A stretch of DNA of 64,000 bases from an uncultured Microbacterium sp. (GCA_913774665.1 CAJYHN010000010.1:434001-498000), one strand, 5' to 3'; counted from the first letter of the stretch, positions 52,749-61,232 are shown. The notes: generated from the sequence alone by a model not told the origin. Numbers and translations: made by a program.

Positions 52749-52822
52749 AACTCCTGAAGAACCGGCGACAGATGCCACCTCGGGCACGGAGATCGCCCGC
52801 GCGGGGGAGAAAGTCAGGAGTT
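52749..52822. repeat. Inverted-repeat element, family B, copy 4 (74 bp)
   Basis: Same ends and length but a different core, so it did not arise by the recent duplication. Together with copies 2-3 it fills the gene-free gap 52249-52852. Confidence 0.85.
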
Positions 52823-52852
52823 TCGCGCGGCCCGACGCCGGGACGACGCGGC

Positions 52853-54442
52853 TCATCGACCGCCCCCCGCCCCGGCGGACGCGGCGAGCCGCCGTGCCAG
52901 CCGGACGAGGGCGGTGTCCGTGCCCGCGCGGGAGACGAGACAGATCCCGACCGGGGCGCCGCCGACGGTGAGCAACGGCACCGACACCGCGGGCAGCCCC
53001 GCGATCGCCGCGGGTGCCGTCATGCGCAGGGTCGCGGCGCGCACGGCGTCGACGTCTGCCGTGCGCAGCGGCGCGGGGCCGGGCACGGTCGGGAAGATCA
53101 TCACGGCGCCGTCGACGAGTTCGGCAAGATGCGCGGCGATCGGCTCGAGGTGTTCGCGCGCCGCGGCTTCGTCGGACGCCGTGATGCGCGAGGCGATCTC
53201 GAAGCGCTCCGCCACGGCCGGGCCGACGGCGCCGGGGTGCGCCCGCAGCCACTCCCCGTCGTTGCGCCATGCCTCCGCGCCCTGCACCGTCCGGAACGCC
53301 GTGAACGCGGCATCCAGGTCTCCGCTCGACACGGCACGGAAGGGCGGCGGATCCTCGGATGCCGCGAGCGCGGCGAGCAGTCGGCTGAACGCCTCGCGGG
53401 TCGCCGGTTCGACGCAGTCGAGCACCTCCTCGGGCACGACGAAGCGCCACGGCAGGTCGTCGGCCGAGGCCCCGAACACGTTCTCGGTGGACGTCGATCC
53501 GTCGTCGCTCAGGCACCGATCCGCGACGCGCTGCAGGGTCTCGCCGTCGCGCGTGAGCCACCCGATCGTGTCGAAGGACTGCGCTAGCGGCAGCATGCCC
53601 TGCCGTGGCACGAGGTCGTGGGTCGTGCGCAGGCCCCACAGCCCCTGGTACGACGCGGGCACGCGGATGGAACCGGCGGTGTCGGTGGCGAGGCCGATGT
53701 CGGCGTGGCCGAGGGCGACGGCGGAGGCGGGGCCGCTCGACGATCCACCGGGAAGGGCCCCCACCACCGCACCGTTGGGCGGGGTGCCGTAGTGCACGTT
53801 GTCACCGGCGATCGAATAGGCGAACTCGTCGGTCCGCGCGATGCCGCGCAGCGTCGCTCCCGCGCGCAGCAGGTCGGCGACCGCCGGGGCCGTGGCGTTC
53901 TCGGGGCGCGCCTCGTCGAGGTAGGTCGGGTTTCCCGCGCCGATGCGGAACCCGGCGATCGCGAACAGGTCCTTCACGGCGACGCTGAGCCCTGCCAGCG
54001 GCCCCACCCCCGCGCCCGGCAGGAAGGGGTCGCCGACGCTGCGCCAGATGGTGCGGTCGAACGGGGGTGTGCGCGGGGCGACGTGGGCGGCGGTGATGAG
54101 CCACTGGCCGTCGATCCGCTGCCAGACCTGCGTCTGCAGGCCGCGGCCTCCGCCGTGGAAGCGCGAGACCGACATGAGCAGGGCGCTGTCGGGCCCGAGC
54201 GGTCGATAGTGGATGTCGACGATGTCGCGCGCGGGGACGCCACCGCGCACGGCGCGGAACCCGCTGATCGCCTCGTGCCCGACGAGGAGTCCCGCCGGGT
54301 CGCCGCGCAGGGTGTCGGGTCCGGGCGCGAAGAACGCGTCGAGGGCGTCGAGGTCGTTCGCGACGATCGCCCGCTCGTAGGCGTCGAACGCCGCGCGCAG
54401 GTCGGTGGGGATCTCCGGAGTCGTGGCCTCGGCATCCGTCAT
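52853..54442 (-). CDS. Amidase with N-terminal AtzH/HpxZ-like domain (HpxZ-HpxY-like fusion)
   Basis: 529 residues. Residues 1-125 form a SnoaL/DUF3225-type domain (AFDAYERAIVANDLDALDAF, TRFHGGGRGLQTQVWQR-like end) as in AtzH and HpxZ. The rest is an amidase-signature enzyme: catalytic lysine in SVAVKDLFAIAG near residue 156, GGSSSGPASAVALGHAD near residue 228 and the nucleophile serine in ATDTAGSIRVPA near residue 252. In Klebsiella hpxWXYZ and the atrazine atzEGH genes these parts are separate proteins. Next to pucG this fits oxalurate or carboxy-urea breakdown. The start overlaps a small ORF by 4 bp (ATGA). Confidence 0.83.
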   Translation of the reverse strand: MTDAEATTPEIPTDLRAAFDAYERAIVANDLDALDAFFAPGPDTLRGDPAGLLVGHEAISGFRAVRGGVPARDIVDIHYRPLGPDSALLMSVSRFHGGGRGLQTQVWQRIDGQWLITAAHVAPRTPPFDRTIWRSVGDPFLPGAGVGPLAGLSVAVKDLFAIAGFRIGAGNPTYLDEARPENATAPAVADLLRAGATLRGIARTDEFAYSIAGDNVHYGTPPNGAVVGALPGGSSSGPASAVALGHADIGLATDTAGSIRVPASYQGLWGLRTTHDLVPRQGMLPLAQSFDTIGWLTRDGETLQRVADRCLSDDGSTSTENVFGASADDLPWRFVVPEEVLDCVEPATREAFSRLLAALAASEDPPPFRAVSSGDLDAAFTAFRTVQGAEAWRNDGEWLRAHPGAVGPAVAERFEIASRITASDEAAAREHLEPIAAHLAELVDGAVMIFPTVPGPAPLRTADVDAVRAATLRMTAPAAIAGLPAVSVPLLTVGGAPVGICLVSRAGTDTALVRLARRLAASAGAGGGR

Positions 54443-54624
54443 GATCTGCGCCCCTCTCCACGCGGCGTCGAGTGTCCGAGAAACCCGGACAGCGTCGAGA
54501 ACCGCCCGGGTGTTTTGGACTCTCGACGGGGAGGGGCGGCATCGCGGGCGCACGGGGAGGCGTCGCCGGCCAGCGCGGCGTCGGCCTCCGCACGAGCCAG
54601 GGCGGCGGCGAGGACGGGGCTCAT
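54439..54624 (-). CDS. Small translationally coupled ORF (61 residues) between formamidase and amidase genes
   Basis: Its ATG (54624) overlaps the formamidase-like TGA and its TGA overlaps the amidase ATG, both as ATGA, which is strong evidence for translation. The first 28 residues (MSPVLAAALARAEADAALAG...) have normal GC3 codon use and look helical. The second half uses rare codons (AAA, ACA, TTT, AGA) and overlaps a small inverted repeat, so it may be eroding or lie over a promoter. It sits where hpxX/atzG would be, but no AtzG-like motif is seen. No function assigned. Confidence 0.45.
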   Translation of the reverse strand: MSPVLAAALARAEADAALAGDASPCARDAAPPRRESKTPGRFSTLSGFLGHSTPRGEGRRS

Positions 54625-55847
54625 GAGGCGTCTCCTCCATCGTGGGTCGCCGTGTCGACGGGTTCGGGCGTCGACACGGCCGCGGTGCCGGATGCCAGCG
54701 GCACCGGTTCCACGGCTGCGACCCCCGCGAAGTCGGCTTCGCGGATGCGGGCGTGCACCCCCGAGACGATGTCGACGACCTGCGAGATGTCGAAGTCCGT
54801 CGCGGCGGACAGGTAGGCGTACGCGAGGTGCTCGTCCATGCCCCAGCGCCCGTTCAGCAACGCCAACGACGAGCGCACGCACGCGCGCATCGCGGCGTCG
54901 AGGTCGGGATCCATGCCGGTCGGCACGAGGTAGTCGGGCGTGCGCACGAGCGGTCCGGTGACCTCGCCGAACGCCGCGCGGGCGGCATCCGCGGGGATCA
55001 CCTCGAAGCGCAGGGTCGCGCGCAGCGAGGCCTCGAGAGCGGTGAGCGCCACCTCCCCGTCGCCCTGCGCGAAGTGCGGGTCGCCGACGTACGCCAGCCC
55101 TCCCTCGACCTGCACGGGGAGGAACAGCACGGTCCCCTCGACCAGCAGATTGATGTCGATGTTGCCGCCGTGGGCGCCAGGGGGAACGGAGTGCGGACGC
55201 TCCTCCCCCGCGACCGCGATGCCCATCGTGCCGAGGAACGGCGCGAGCGGGAACGACACCACGGGATCACCGCCCTCGACCACGGGCAGAGTGCCGTGCA
55301 GGATGCCGTCGCGCTCGACCACGGCCGAGAACACGCTGACGTTGTGCTCGCCGCGGGGCAGCTCGCCGACGAGGGCGCCCTTGCCGTGCCGGTTCGAGAT
55401 GACGCCGTAGGGCACGCGAGGGGTCAGAGCCTCGACCGTGATCTGCAGCAGATCGCCGGGGCGCGCGCCGCGCACGTGCACCGGGCCGACGACGACGTGC
55501 GGACCGTCCGCGAAAGGATCTCGAGCGACGGATGCCGCGATCTCGACGGCATCGTGCAGCACGGCGTCGGCGGCGACACCGTGCGCGGCGAAGTACGCGG
55601 CGGGATCCTTGCCCTGGTCGTCGAGGATGCCCTCGTGGCTCACGGTGTCGAACGTGACGCTCTCACCCGAGGCGATCTCGAGCACGGGGGTATCGGCCGC
55701 GCACGGCAGGCGCCCCCACAGGACGGTGTCGAGGGTCGCGGCGACGTAGTGATCGCCGGGGATCGGGCCGGTGCGGGGCTGCAGGATCGGGAACGGGCGG
55801 GTGCCGATCCCTTCGATGGGCTCAGGATTCTCGAGGGGCTCGACCAT
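54621..55847 (-). CDS. Formamidase/acetamidase family protein
   Basis: FmdA/AmdA-type amidohydrolase, 408 residues. Family signatures: CADTPVLEIASGESVTFDTV-type stretch near residue 50, GPVHVRGARPGDLLQI near residue 123, PPGAHGGNIDINLLVEG near residue 218 and YVGDPHFAQGDGEV near residue 250. It releases ammonia from formamide or small amides. ATG 55847 has GGAGG 7 nt before it; GTG 55853 overlaps the allantoinase stop. In this operon it could take an amide made from oxalurate or formylated purine pieces. Confidence 0.87.
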   Translation of the reverse strand: MVEPLENPEPIEGIGTRPFPILQPRTGPIPGDHYVAATLDTVLWGRLPCAADTPVLEIASGESVTFDTVSHEGILDDQGKDPAAYFAAHGVAADAVLHDAVEIAASVARDPFADGPHVVVGPVHVRGARPGDLLQITVEALTPRVPYGVISNRHGKGALVGELPRGEHNVSVFSAVVERDGILHGTLPVVEGGDPVVSFPLAPFLGTMGIAVAGEERPHSVPPGAHGGNIDINLLVEGTVLFLPVQVEGGLAYVGDPHFAQGDGEVALTALEASLRATLRFEVIPADAARAAFGEVTGPLVRTPDYLVPTGMDPDLDAAMRACVRSSLALLNGRWGMDEHLAYAYLSAATDFDISQVVDIVSGVHARIREADFAGVAAVEPVPLASGTAAVSTPEPVDTATHDGGDAS

Positions 55848-55849
55848 GC

Positions 55850-57184
55850 TCACGCCTCCACCACCGCGGCCGCGCGCAGCAGCTCGCGGCCCTCGCGCTC
55901 GGTGACCGCGGCTCCGCGCCGGTAGACGGACTGCCCGCGGAGCCACGTCTCGCGGACGACGCCGGTGAGGGTCTGGCCGTGCCAGGGAGACACCGGATTT
56001 CGGTACTCGAGAGCCGCGGCATCCACCGTGAACTGCTCGTCAGGGGCGAAGGCCACCAGGTGTGCCGGAGCCCCCACCTCGATCACGCCGAGCCCCTCGA
56101 GCCCCGCGACGCGAGCGGGGCCGGTGGTCATCAGGGGCAGCAGCGACTCGAACGCGAGGCCCCTCTCGCGGGCCGTCGAGTGGATCGCCGAAAGACCGGT
56201 CTGCAGCCCCGCGATTCCGCCCCACGCGAGGCCGAAGTCGGGATGACCCTTCAGCTCGACGGTCGCGGGCGAGTGGTCGCTGACGATCGCATCGATCGTT
56301 CCGTCGACGACCCCGGCCCACAGCAGGTCGCGGTTGTCTCCCCCGCGGATCGGCGGGCAGCACTTGAACGCCCCCGCGCCGTCGGGCACCGCCGAGGCGT
56401 CGAGGGTCAGGTAGTGCGGGCACGTCTCGACCGTGAGGCGGACCCCCTCGGCCTTGGCCGCGCGCACCGCGTCGAGCGCTCCCCCGTCGGACACGTGGAC
56501 GATGTGCGCGCGAGCGCCCGTGCGACGGGCGGTGTCGATGACCCGTTCGATCGCGGCGCGCTCGCTCAGCGGCGGACGACTGGCCTCGAAGTCGCGGTAG
56601 CGCGGGCCGAGCGCACCGTCGGCGTGCAGATGGGCCGGGTCTTCAGCGTGCACGATGAGCAGTCCGTCGAACTCCGCTAGCTCGGCGAGACACCGCTCGA
56701 GCTGCTCGGCGTCGAGGTGGCCGAATTCGTCGATCCCGCTCGGCGACAGGAAGCACTTGAAGCCCACGACCCCGGCATCCGCCAGGGCGCGCAGTGAACC
56801 GAGGTTCTCGGGCACGGCGCCGCCCCAGTAGGCGACGTCGACAGCGAGCTTTCCCACGGCGGCCCGGCGCTTGGCATCCAGAGCCTCGACGCTGGTCGTG
56901 ACCGGGAGGCTGTTCAGGGGCATGTCGACGACCGTCGTGACGCCGCCCGCAGCCGCCGCGGCGGTGCCGGTCGCGAAGCCCTCCCACTCGGTGCGGCCGG
57001 GTTCGTCGAGGTGCACGTGCGAGTCGACGAGGCCCGGCAGCAGCACGGCGTCGGCGGGCAGGACGGTGTCGGCGGCGACGTCGAACGCCTCGATCCCCGC
57101 GATGAGTCCGTCGTCGATCACGACCGTGGCGGGGGTGAATGCGCCGTCGATGAAGACGCGGCGGGCGGCGATCCGTGTGCTCAT
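55850..57184 (-). CDS. allB: Allantoinase
   Basis: Cyclic amidohydrolase, 444 residues, that opens allantoin to allantoate. Metal site: GLVDSHVHLDEPGRTEWEGF near residue 52, carboxylated lysine in GVVGFKCFLSPSG near residue 140, HAEDPAHL near residue 178, ARAHIVHVSDG near residue 230 and the aspartate in IVSDHSPATVELK near residue 305. DEPGRTEWEGF is characteristic of allantoinase over dihydropyrimidinase. ATG 57184 is 7 nt after the -10 TAGCGT: a leaderless start is likely. Formamidase follows with overlap. Confidence 0.92.
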   Translation of the reverse strand: MSTRIAARRVFIDGAFTPATVVIDDGLIAGIEAFDVAADTVLPADAVLLPGLVDSHVHLDEPGRTEWEGFATGTAAAAAGGVTTVVDMPLNSLPVTTSVEALDAKRRAAVGKLAVDVAYWGGAVPENLGSLRALADAGVVGFKCFLSPSGIDEFGHLDAEQLERCLAELAEFDGLLIVHAEDPAHLHADGALGPRYRDFEASRPPLSERAAIERVIDTARRTGARAHIVHVSDGGALDAVRAAKAEGVRLTVETCPHYLTLDASAVPDGAGAFKCCPPIRGGDNRDLLWAGVVDGTIDAIVSDHSPATVELKGHPDFGLAWGGIAGLQTGLSAIHSTARERGLAFESLLPLMTTGPARVAGLEGLGVIEVGAPAHLVAFAPDEQFTVDAAALEYRNPVSPWHGQTLTGVVRETWLRGQSVYRRGAAVTEREGRELLRAAAVVEA

Positions 57185-57191
57185 GCGGCTC

Positions 57192-57223
57192 ACGCTAAAG
57201 GCCCCGCGTTTCGCGAATGTAAC
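57192..57223 (-). promoter_or_regulatory. GlnR-type box and leaderless promoter of the allantoinase operon
   Basis: On the minus strand: perfect GTTAC-n6-GAAAC (57223-57208), exactly 10 bp, TAGCGT (-10), 7 bp, ATG. The -10-to-ATG segment closely matches that of the OHCU decarboxylase gene. Confidence 0.75.
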
Positions 57224-57235
57224 CGTCATCAACAT

Positions 57236-58174
57236 TCATGCGAACGCCTCGGCGGGCGTCTCCGCGCGGGGCGGGGCGAGCGGCCCCGGGGCGCCGGGAG
57301 TGGCCCCGGGTCCACCGACGACCACCCGCGACGAGGGGCGATGCGCATTCGACGCCCCCAGGTCAGGAACGAGCGGGGCAGCCGAAGCGCCATGCCCGGC
57401 CAACACCCCGGGGCCATGAGCCACCAGCGATGACGAGGCACCCTGCCCGTCCTCCGCCCCGCCCCGACCCGCGACCTCCCGCGGCGGTCGCGCGTACTCG
57501 TCGCGTTTGCTCGTGCCCAGGCCCATGCGCACCATTCCGGATGCCATGCCCACCGCGGCCGCGACCCCGTCGACGACCGGCACCCCGACGCGTGCCGCGA
57601 GCTCGGCGCACAGGTCGGCCATGCCCGCGCAGCCGAGCACGATGACGTCGGCGCCCGAGGCCGCGGCATCCATGCTCAGCTCGGCGATGGTGGTGACGGC
57701 GGCGGATGCCGTGTCCTCGAGGTCCAGGACGGGAATACCCGTCGCCGCGAGCGACACGCACGCCCGCTCCATGCCGTACCGCGCGACGAGATCGTGCGCT
57801 CGCCCGAGCGTGCGGCTGAGCGTCGTGACCACCCCGAAGTGCCGTCCCGACACCACCGCCAGGTGCATCGCCGCCTCGGCGATCCCCACCACGGGTGCCT
57901 CGACCAGCTCGCGCGCCGCGTCGAGCCCCGGGTCGCCGAAGCAGGCGACGACGTATGCATCTGCCGGGTCGGGGCTGTCACGATCTGCCGCGATCAGCTC
58001 GACCACGGCCGCGGCCGCCGCGATCTCATCGAGGTGGCTCTCGATCGCGGAGGCACCGACCGAGGGGCACACGGCCGTGATCTCGACGTCGGGTCCCGCC
58101 ACCCCCCGGGCGGCGTCCGTGATCTTCGCGGTCATCGCCCGGGAGGTGTTGGGGTTGACGAGCAGGATCCTCAC
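57236..58174 (-). CDS. Asp/Glu/hydantoin racemase family, probable allantoin racemase, with extended C-terminus
   Basis: Racemase of the HyuE/HpxA family, 312 residues. MRILLVNPNTSRAMTAKI opens it; the two catalytic cysteines are in VVACFGDPGLDA near residue 77 and VLGCAGMADLC near residue 182. Relatives stop near residue 240; here about 70 Gly/Ala/Pro-rich residues follow, encoded by CCCCGGGG-rich sequence like the tandem repeats elsewhere. Overlap with the permease stop (GTGA) shows coupling. Next to allantoinase and a permease, interconversion of R- and S-allantoin is the likely job. Confidence 0.85.
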   Translation of the reverse strand: MRILLVNPNTSRAMTAKITDAARGVAGPDVEITAVCPSVGASAIESHLDEIAAAAAVVELIAADRDSPDPADAYVVACFGDPGLDAARELVEAPVVGIAEAAMHLAVVSGRHFGVVTTLSRTLGRAHDLVARYGMERACVSLAATGIPVLDLEDTASAAVTTIAELSMDAAASGADVIVLGCAGMADLCAELAARVGVPVVDGVAAAVGMASGMVRMGLGTSKRDEYARPPREVAGRGGAEDGQGASSSLVAHGPGVLAGHGASAAPLVPDLGASNAHRPSSRVVVGGPGATPGAPGPLAPPRAETPAEAFA

Positions 58175-59844
58175 GCGAGCGCCTCGCGAGCGGTCGCACC
58201 GGGGGCCGCGGCATCCGGAACCGTGTTCGCGACGACGGCGACCGGGGCCGAGACGGCGGACGGCTCGGATGCCGGAGTCGCGGCCGCCCCGTCGATCGTG
58301 CCGTCGGAGATGCCCTCGGTCTCACCCTCGAAGGTCGGCACGCGCGGGTCGAGGCGCTCGAAGAGAAGGAACAGCGCGTAGCCGAGGCCGCACCCGATGA
58401 ACCAGCTGTAGTCGCTGACCCACGAGACGTTGAACAGACCCAGGTCGGCGAAGAGCTTCGGGAAGACCGCGATGAGCACGGTCGGAACCCCCGCGGCGAC
58501 GACGGCCTTGACCGCGTTCGGGTTGAAACCGTTGCGGTACCAGTAGGGCCCGGCGGCATCCATCGTGAACATCGCATCGACCTTCACCCGCTGACGCGCG
58601 GCGGAGTAGTACCCGGCGATCAGGATGCCGAAGAGGGGCCCGATCAGCGCCCCCAGCACGCCCAGCGAGTAGTGGATGGCGTCGCTGTTGGAGTACCAGT
58701 TCCACGGCATGAGGAAGGTCGAGCCGACAGCGGCGATCATTCCGCCCGCGCGCCACGAGATCTTCTTCGGGGCGACGTTGGAGAAATCGAAGGCCGGTGA
58801 GATGAAGTTGGCGACGATGTTGATGCCGACCGTGGCGGTGACGAAGGTGAGCCCGCCCAGCAGGATCGCGAAGGGCGTGTCGATCTGCTCGACCGTCTTG
58901 ATCGGGTCGGTGATGAGCGAGCCGAAGACCGGGACGGTGGCCGACGCCGTGATGACGGTGAGCAGCGAGAAGAACACGAAGTTGACGGGCAGTCCCCAGA
59001 AGTTGCCCTTCTTCACCGCGGCGAAGCTCTTGCCGTAGCGGGCGAAGTCGCCGAAATTCAGCATCGGGCCCGAGAAGTACGACACCACGAGCGCGATCGC
59101 CGCGAACATCACGGGGATCGAGGCCCAGAAGTCGAGCTGCACCGTCGACAGGGTGAACGAGATGTTCTGGATGCCGGCCTGAGACACGAGGTACACGGCG
59201 AGCACGATCATGACGAGGTAGACGGCGGGGCCTGCCCAGTCGATGAAGCGGCGGATGACCTCCATGCCGTTCCAGAACAGCAGGAACTGCGCGGTCCACA
59301 GGATGCCGTACGAGACCCACCCGAGGGCAGAGAGCCCCGCGAACGACATGTCGAGCAGAGCAGCCGAACCCGGGATGAACTTGAGGAACACGATGTTCAG
59401 CGACTCCGCCGCGAGGAAGGTCTGCACCCCGTACCAGGCGATCGCGATGAGCCCGCGGATGATCGCGGGGATGTTCGCGCCCCGGATGCCGAAGACCACG
59501 CGGTTGATGACCGGGAAGGGCACACCCGTCTTCTGGCTGGGCTTGGCGACCATGTTGGCGAAGACCTGCACGATGACGATGCCGGCGATCAGCGCCACGA
59601 GCACCTGCCACGACTGCAGGCCCAGGGCGAAGAGCGAACCGGCGGTGACGTAGCCGCCGACCGAGTGCACGTCGCTCATCCAGAACGCGAAGATGTTGTA
59701 GCTCGACCACTTCTGCTTGCGCAGCGGGGCGAGGTCCTCGTTGGCGAGGCGGTCGTCGTATTGCGGCTTCATGTTGCCGCCCCCGTGGGGGTGGCCGGCG
59801 GCCTCCACGAGATCGTGGGGACCGGTGAGCGGGGTGGAAGTCAT
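58171..59844 (-). CDS. NCS1-family permease, probably for allantoin
   Basis: Nucleobase:cation symporter-1 protein, 557 residues, twelve hydrophobic segments. The conserved start NEDLAPLRKQKWSSYNIFAFWMSDVHSVGGY-type region is at residues 34-65, with LAPL...W and the following W-x2-D-x-HS typical of allantoin/uracil/hydantoin permeases (PucI, Mhp1). The C-terminal 60 residues are hydrophilic. ATG 59844 has GAGAGGA upstream. First gene of the permease-racemase unit, under both a GlnR-type box and the XRE-cupin operators. Confidence 0.9.
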   Translation of the reverse strand: MTSTPLTGPHDLVEAAGHPHGGGNMKPQYDDRLANEDLAPLRKQKWSSYNIFAFWMSDVHSVGGYVTAGSLFALGLQSWQVLVALIAGIVIVQVFANMVAKPSQKTGVPFPVINRVVFGIRGANIPAIIRGLIAIAWYGVQTFLAAESLNIVFLKFIPGSAALLDMSFAGLSALGWVSYGILWTAQFLLFWNGMEVIRRFIDWAGPAVYLVMIVLAVYLVSQAGIQNISFTLSTVQLDFWASIPVMFAAIALVVSYFSGPMLNFGDFARYGKSFAAVKKGNFWGLPVNFVFFSLLTVITASATVPVFGSLITDPIKTVEQIDTPFAILLGGLTFVTATVGINIVANFISPAFDFSNVAPKKISWRAGGMIAAVGSTFLMPWNWYSNSDAIHYSLGVLGALIGPLFGILIAGYYSAARQRVKVDAMFTMDAAGPYWYRNGFNPNAVKAVVAAGVPTVLIAVFPKLFADLGLFNVSWVSDYSWFIGCGLGYALFLLFERLDPRVPTFEGETEGISDGTIDGAAATPASEPSAVSAPVAVVANTVPDAAAPGATAREALA

Positions 59845-59906
59845 GTCATTCCTCTCAGGACGATGGATGCCACGACGTGGAGTCCGCGGCCGGAGTGGAG
59901 CTCTGA

Positions 59907-59926
59907 TGTGAAGTTATGGGTTCACA
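59907..59926. promoter_or_regulatory. XRE-type operator 1, over the permease -10
   Basis: TGTGAA-n8-TTCACA, a perfect 6-bp inverted repeat that covers the -10 of the permease gene. Same form as operator 2, centres 52 bp apart (five helical turns). Confidence 0.7.
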
Positions 59927-59953
59927 CACCCGCCGCCGTTTCGCTCATGTAAC
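59911..59953 (-). promoter_or_regulatory. GlnR-type box and -10 of the allantoin permease operon
   Basis: Minus strand: perfect GTTAC-n6-GAAAC (59953-59938), 21 bp, TAACTT (59916-59911). The 21-bp gap is one helical turn more than 10. The box is framed by TTCACACACC (59921-59930) and GGTGTGTGAA (59955-59964). Confidence 0.7.
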
Positions 59954-59958
59954 AGGTG

Positions 59959-59978
59959 TGTGAAGTCGCTCCTTCACA
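59959..59978. promoter_or_regulatory. XRE-type operator 2, before the XRE-cupin gene
   Basis: TGTGAA-n8-TTCACA, ending 13 bp before the -10 TAGACT (59992-59997) of the regulator gene, i.e. over its -35. Fits autoregulation. Confidence 0.7.
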
Positions 59979-60003
59979 TCGATCGCCTCCCTAGACTCGG
60001 GGA

Positions 60004-60660
60004 ATGCCGCAGCCGCCCCTCGCCGAAGACGTCCATCCGGACGACGCCGCGGTGACCGGCTCCGCGCCCGAGGGCATCGCGACGGCTGAGCCCTCGGCAT
60101 CCGTCGGCGCACGCATCCGCCACCTGCGGCAGGCGCGCGGCATCTCGGCCCGGGCGCTCGCGAAGACGCTGGGAATCTCCCCGAGCGCCGTCTCGCAGAT
60201 CGAGCGCGGCGTCATGCAGCCGAGCGTCTCGCGCTTGATCGCCATCACCGACGCCCTCGGCGTGCCGCTCGTGGCGGCTTTCGATCCGGCATCCGACCGC
60301 CCCGCTCCCGCCGTCGGCCCCTCGGGCTTCACGCTGCAGCGCGCCGGACAGTCGCCCGACATCGTCCTCGACAGCGGGGTGTCGTTCCGTCGGCTCACCC
60401 CCGGCACCTCGCCCGGCGTCGACTACTTCGAGTCGATCTACCCGCCGGGGGCTGCGGCTCACGGCGCGGACGGGCTCTTCCACCACGAGGGCTACGAGGT
60501 GGGCACGGTCGTCTCGGGAGAGCTGACCATCGATTTCGAGGCCGAGCGCGTGATCCTGCGCGCGGGAGACGCCATCAGCTACCCGTGCTCAGTCCCCCAC
60601 CGCCTGCACAACACGGGGTCGACGGATGCCGTCGCGCACTGGCTGATCGTGCACTCCTGA
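60004..60660 (+). CDS. XRE-family regulator with C-terminal cupin, probable local regulator of allantoin genes
   Basis: 218 residues. Helix-turn-helix at residues 33-90 (IRHLRQARGISARALAKTLG, ISPSAVSQIERGVMQPSVSR), cupin at 140-215 (GLFHHEGYEVGTVVSGELTI, LRAGDAISYPCSVPHRLHN). The ATG lies 6 nt after the -10 TAGACT with no ribosome site, so it is probably leaderless. Divergent from the permease gene, with two identical-form palindromes between. It most likely represses both genes and responds to a ureide. Confidence 0.88.
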   Translation: MPQPPLAEDVHPDDAAVTGSAPEGIATAEPSASVGARIRHLRQARGISARALAKTLGISPSAVSQIERGVMQPSVSRLIAITDALGVPLVAAFDPASDRPAPAVGPSGFTLQRAGQSPDIVLDSGVSFRRLTPGTSPGVDYFESIYPPGAAAHGADGLFHHEGYEVGTVVSGELTIDFEAERVILRAGDAISYPCSVPHRLHNTGSTDAVAHWLIVHS

Positions 60661-60710
60661 CGCGGGCGCCCGGCCCGCGCGCCGTCGACGCGGGGGCCGG
60701 CGTGGGCATG

Positions 60711-61105
60711 GGGCCGGTTTCGACGCCTCGGGGCCTGTTTCTCGACGCCGCGGGGGCCGGTTTCGACGCCCGGGGGGCCGGTTTCGACACCTTGGGGCCT
60801 TTCGCTCGACACCGCGGGGCACTTCCCGACGCCCCGGGGCACTTTCCGACGCCCCGGGGCCGGTTTCGACGCCCCGGCGCCGGTTTTGACACCTTGGGGC
60901 CCCTATCTCGACGCCGCGGGGCAGTTTTCGACGCCTCGGGGCCACTTCCGACGCCCCGGGGCCACTTCCGACGCCCCGGCGCCGGTTTCGACACCCTGGG
61001 GCCGGTTTCGACACCCTGGGGCCCCTACCTCGACGCCGCGGGGCAGTTCTCGACGCCCCGGGGCCACTTCCGACGCCCCGGGGCCACTTCCGACGCCCCG
61101 GAGCC
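60711..61105. repeat. GC-rich short tandem repeat, about 20 units of GACGCCCCGGGGCC(A/G)
   Basis: Units of 17-31 bp alternate between ...GGTTTCGACGCC... and ...CACTTCCGACGCC.... Larger blocks repeat too: 60890-61000 and 61015-61105 are nearly the same. The gene-free gap is 60661-61292; frames through it encode only repeats. Confidence 0.85.
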
Positions 61106-61232
61106 TCGATTGCGCCGGCGCCGGCTTCTCTCCGCACTGGGCGTCGCGAGTACAGGCGCCGACACGAGAACAGGGCGAACTCGTCGCATCCCCCGTTCTC
61201 GCGACGAATCACCGACCCGAATGTTCCCGACA

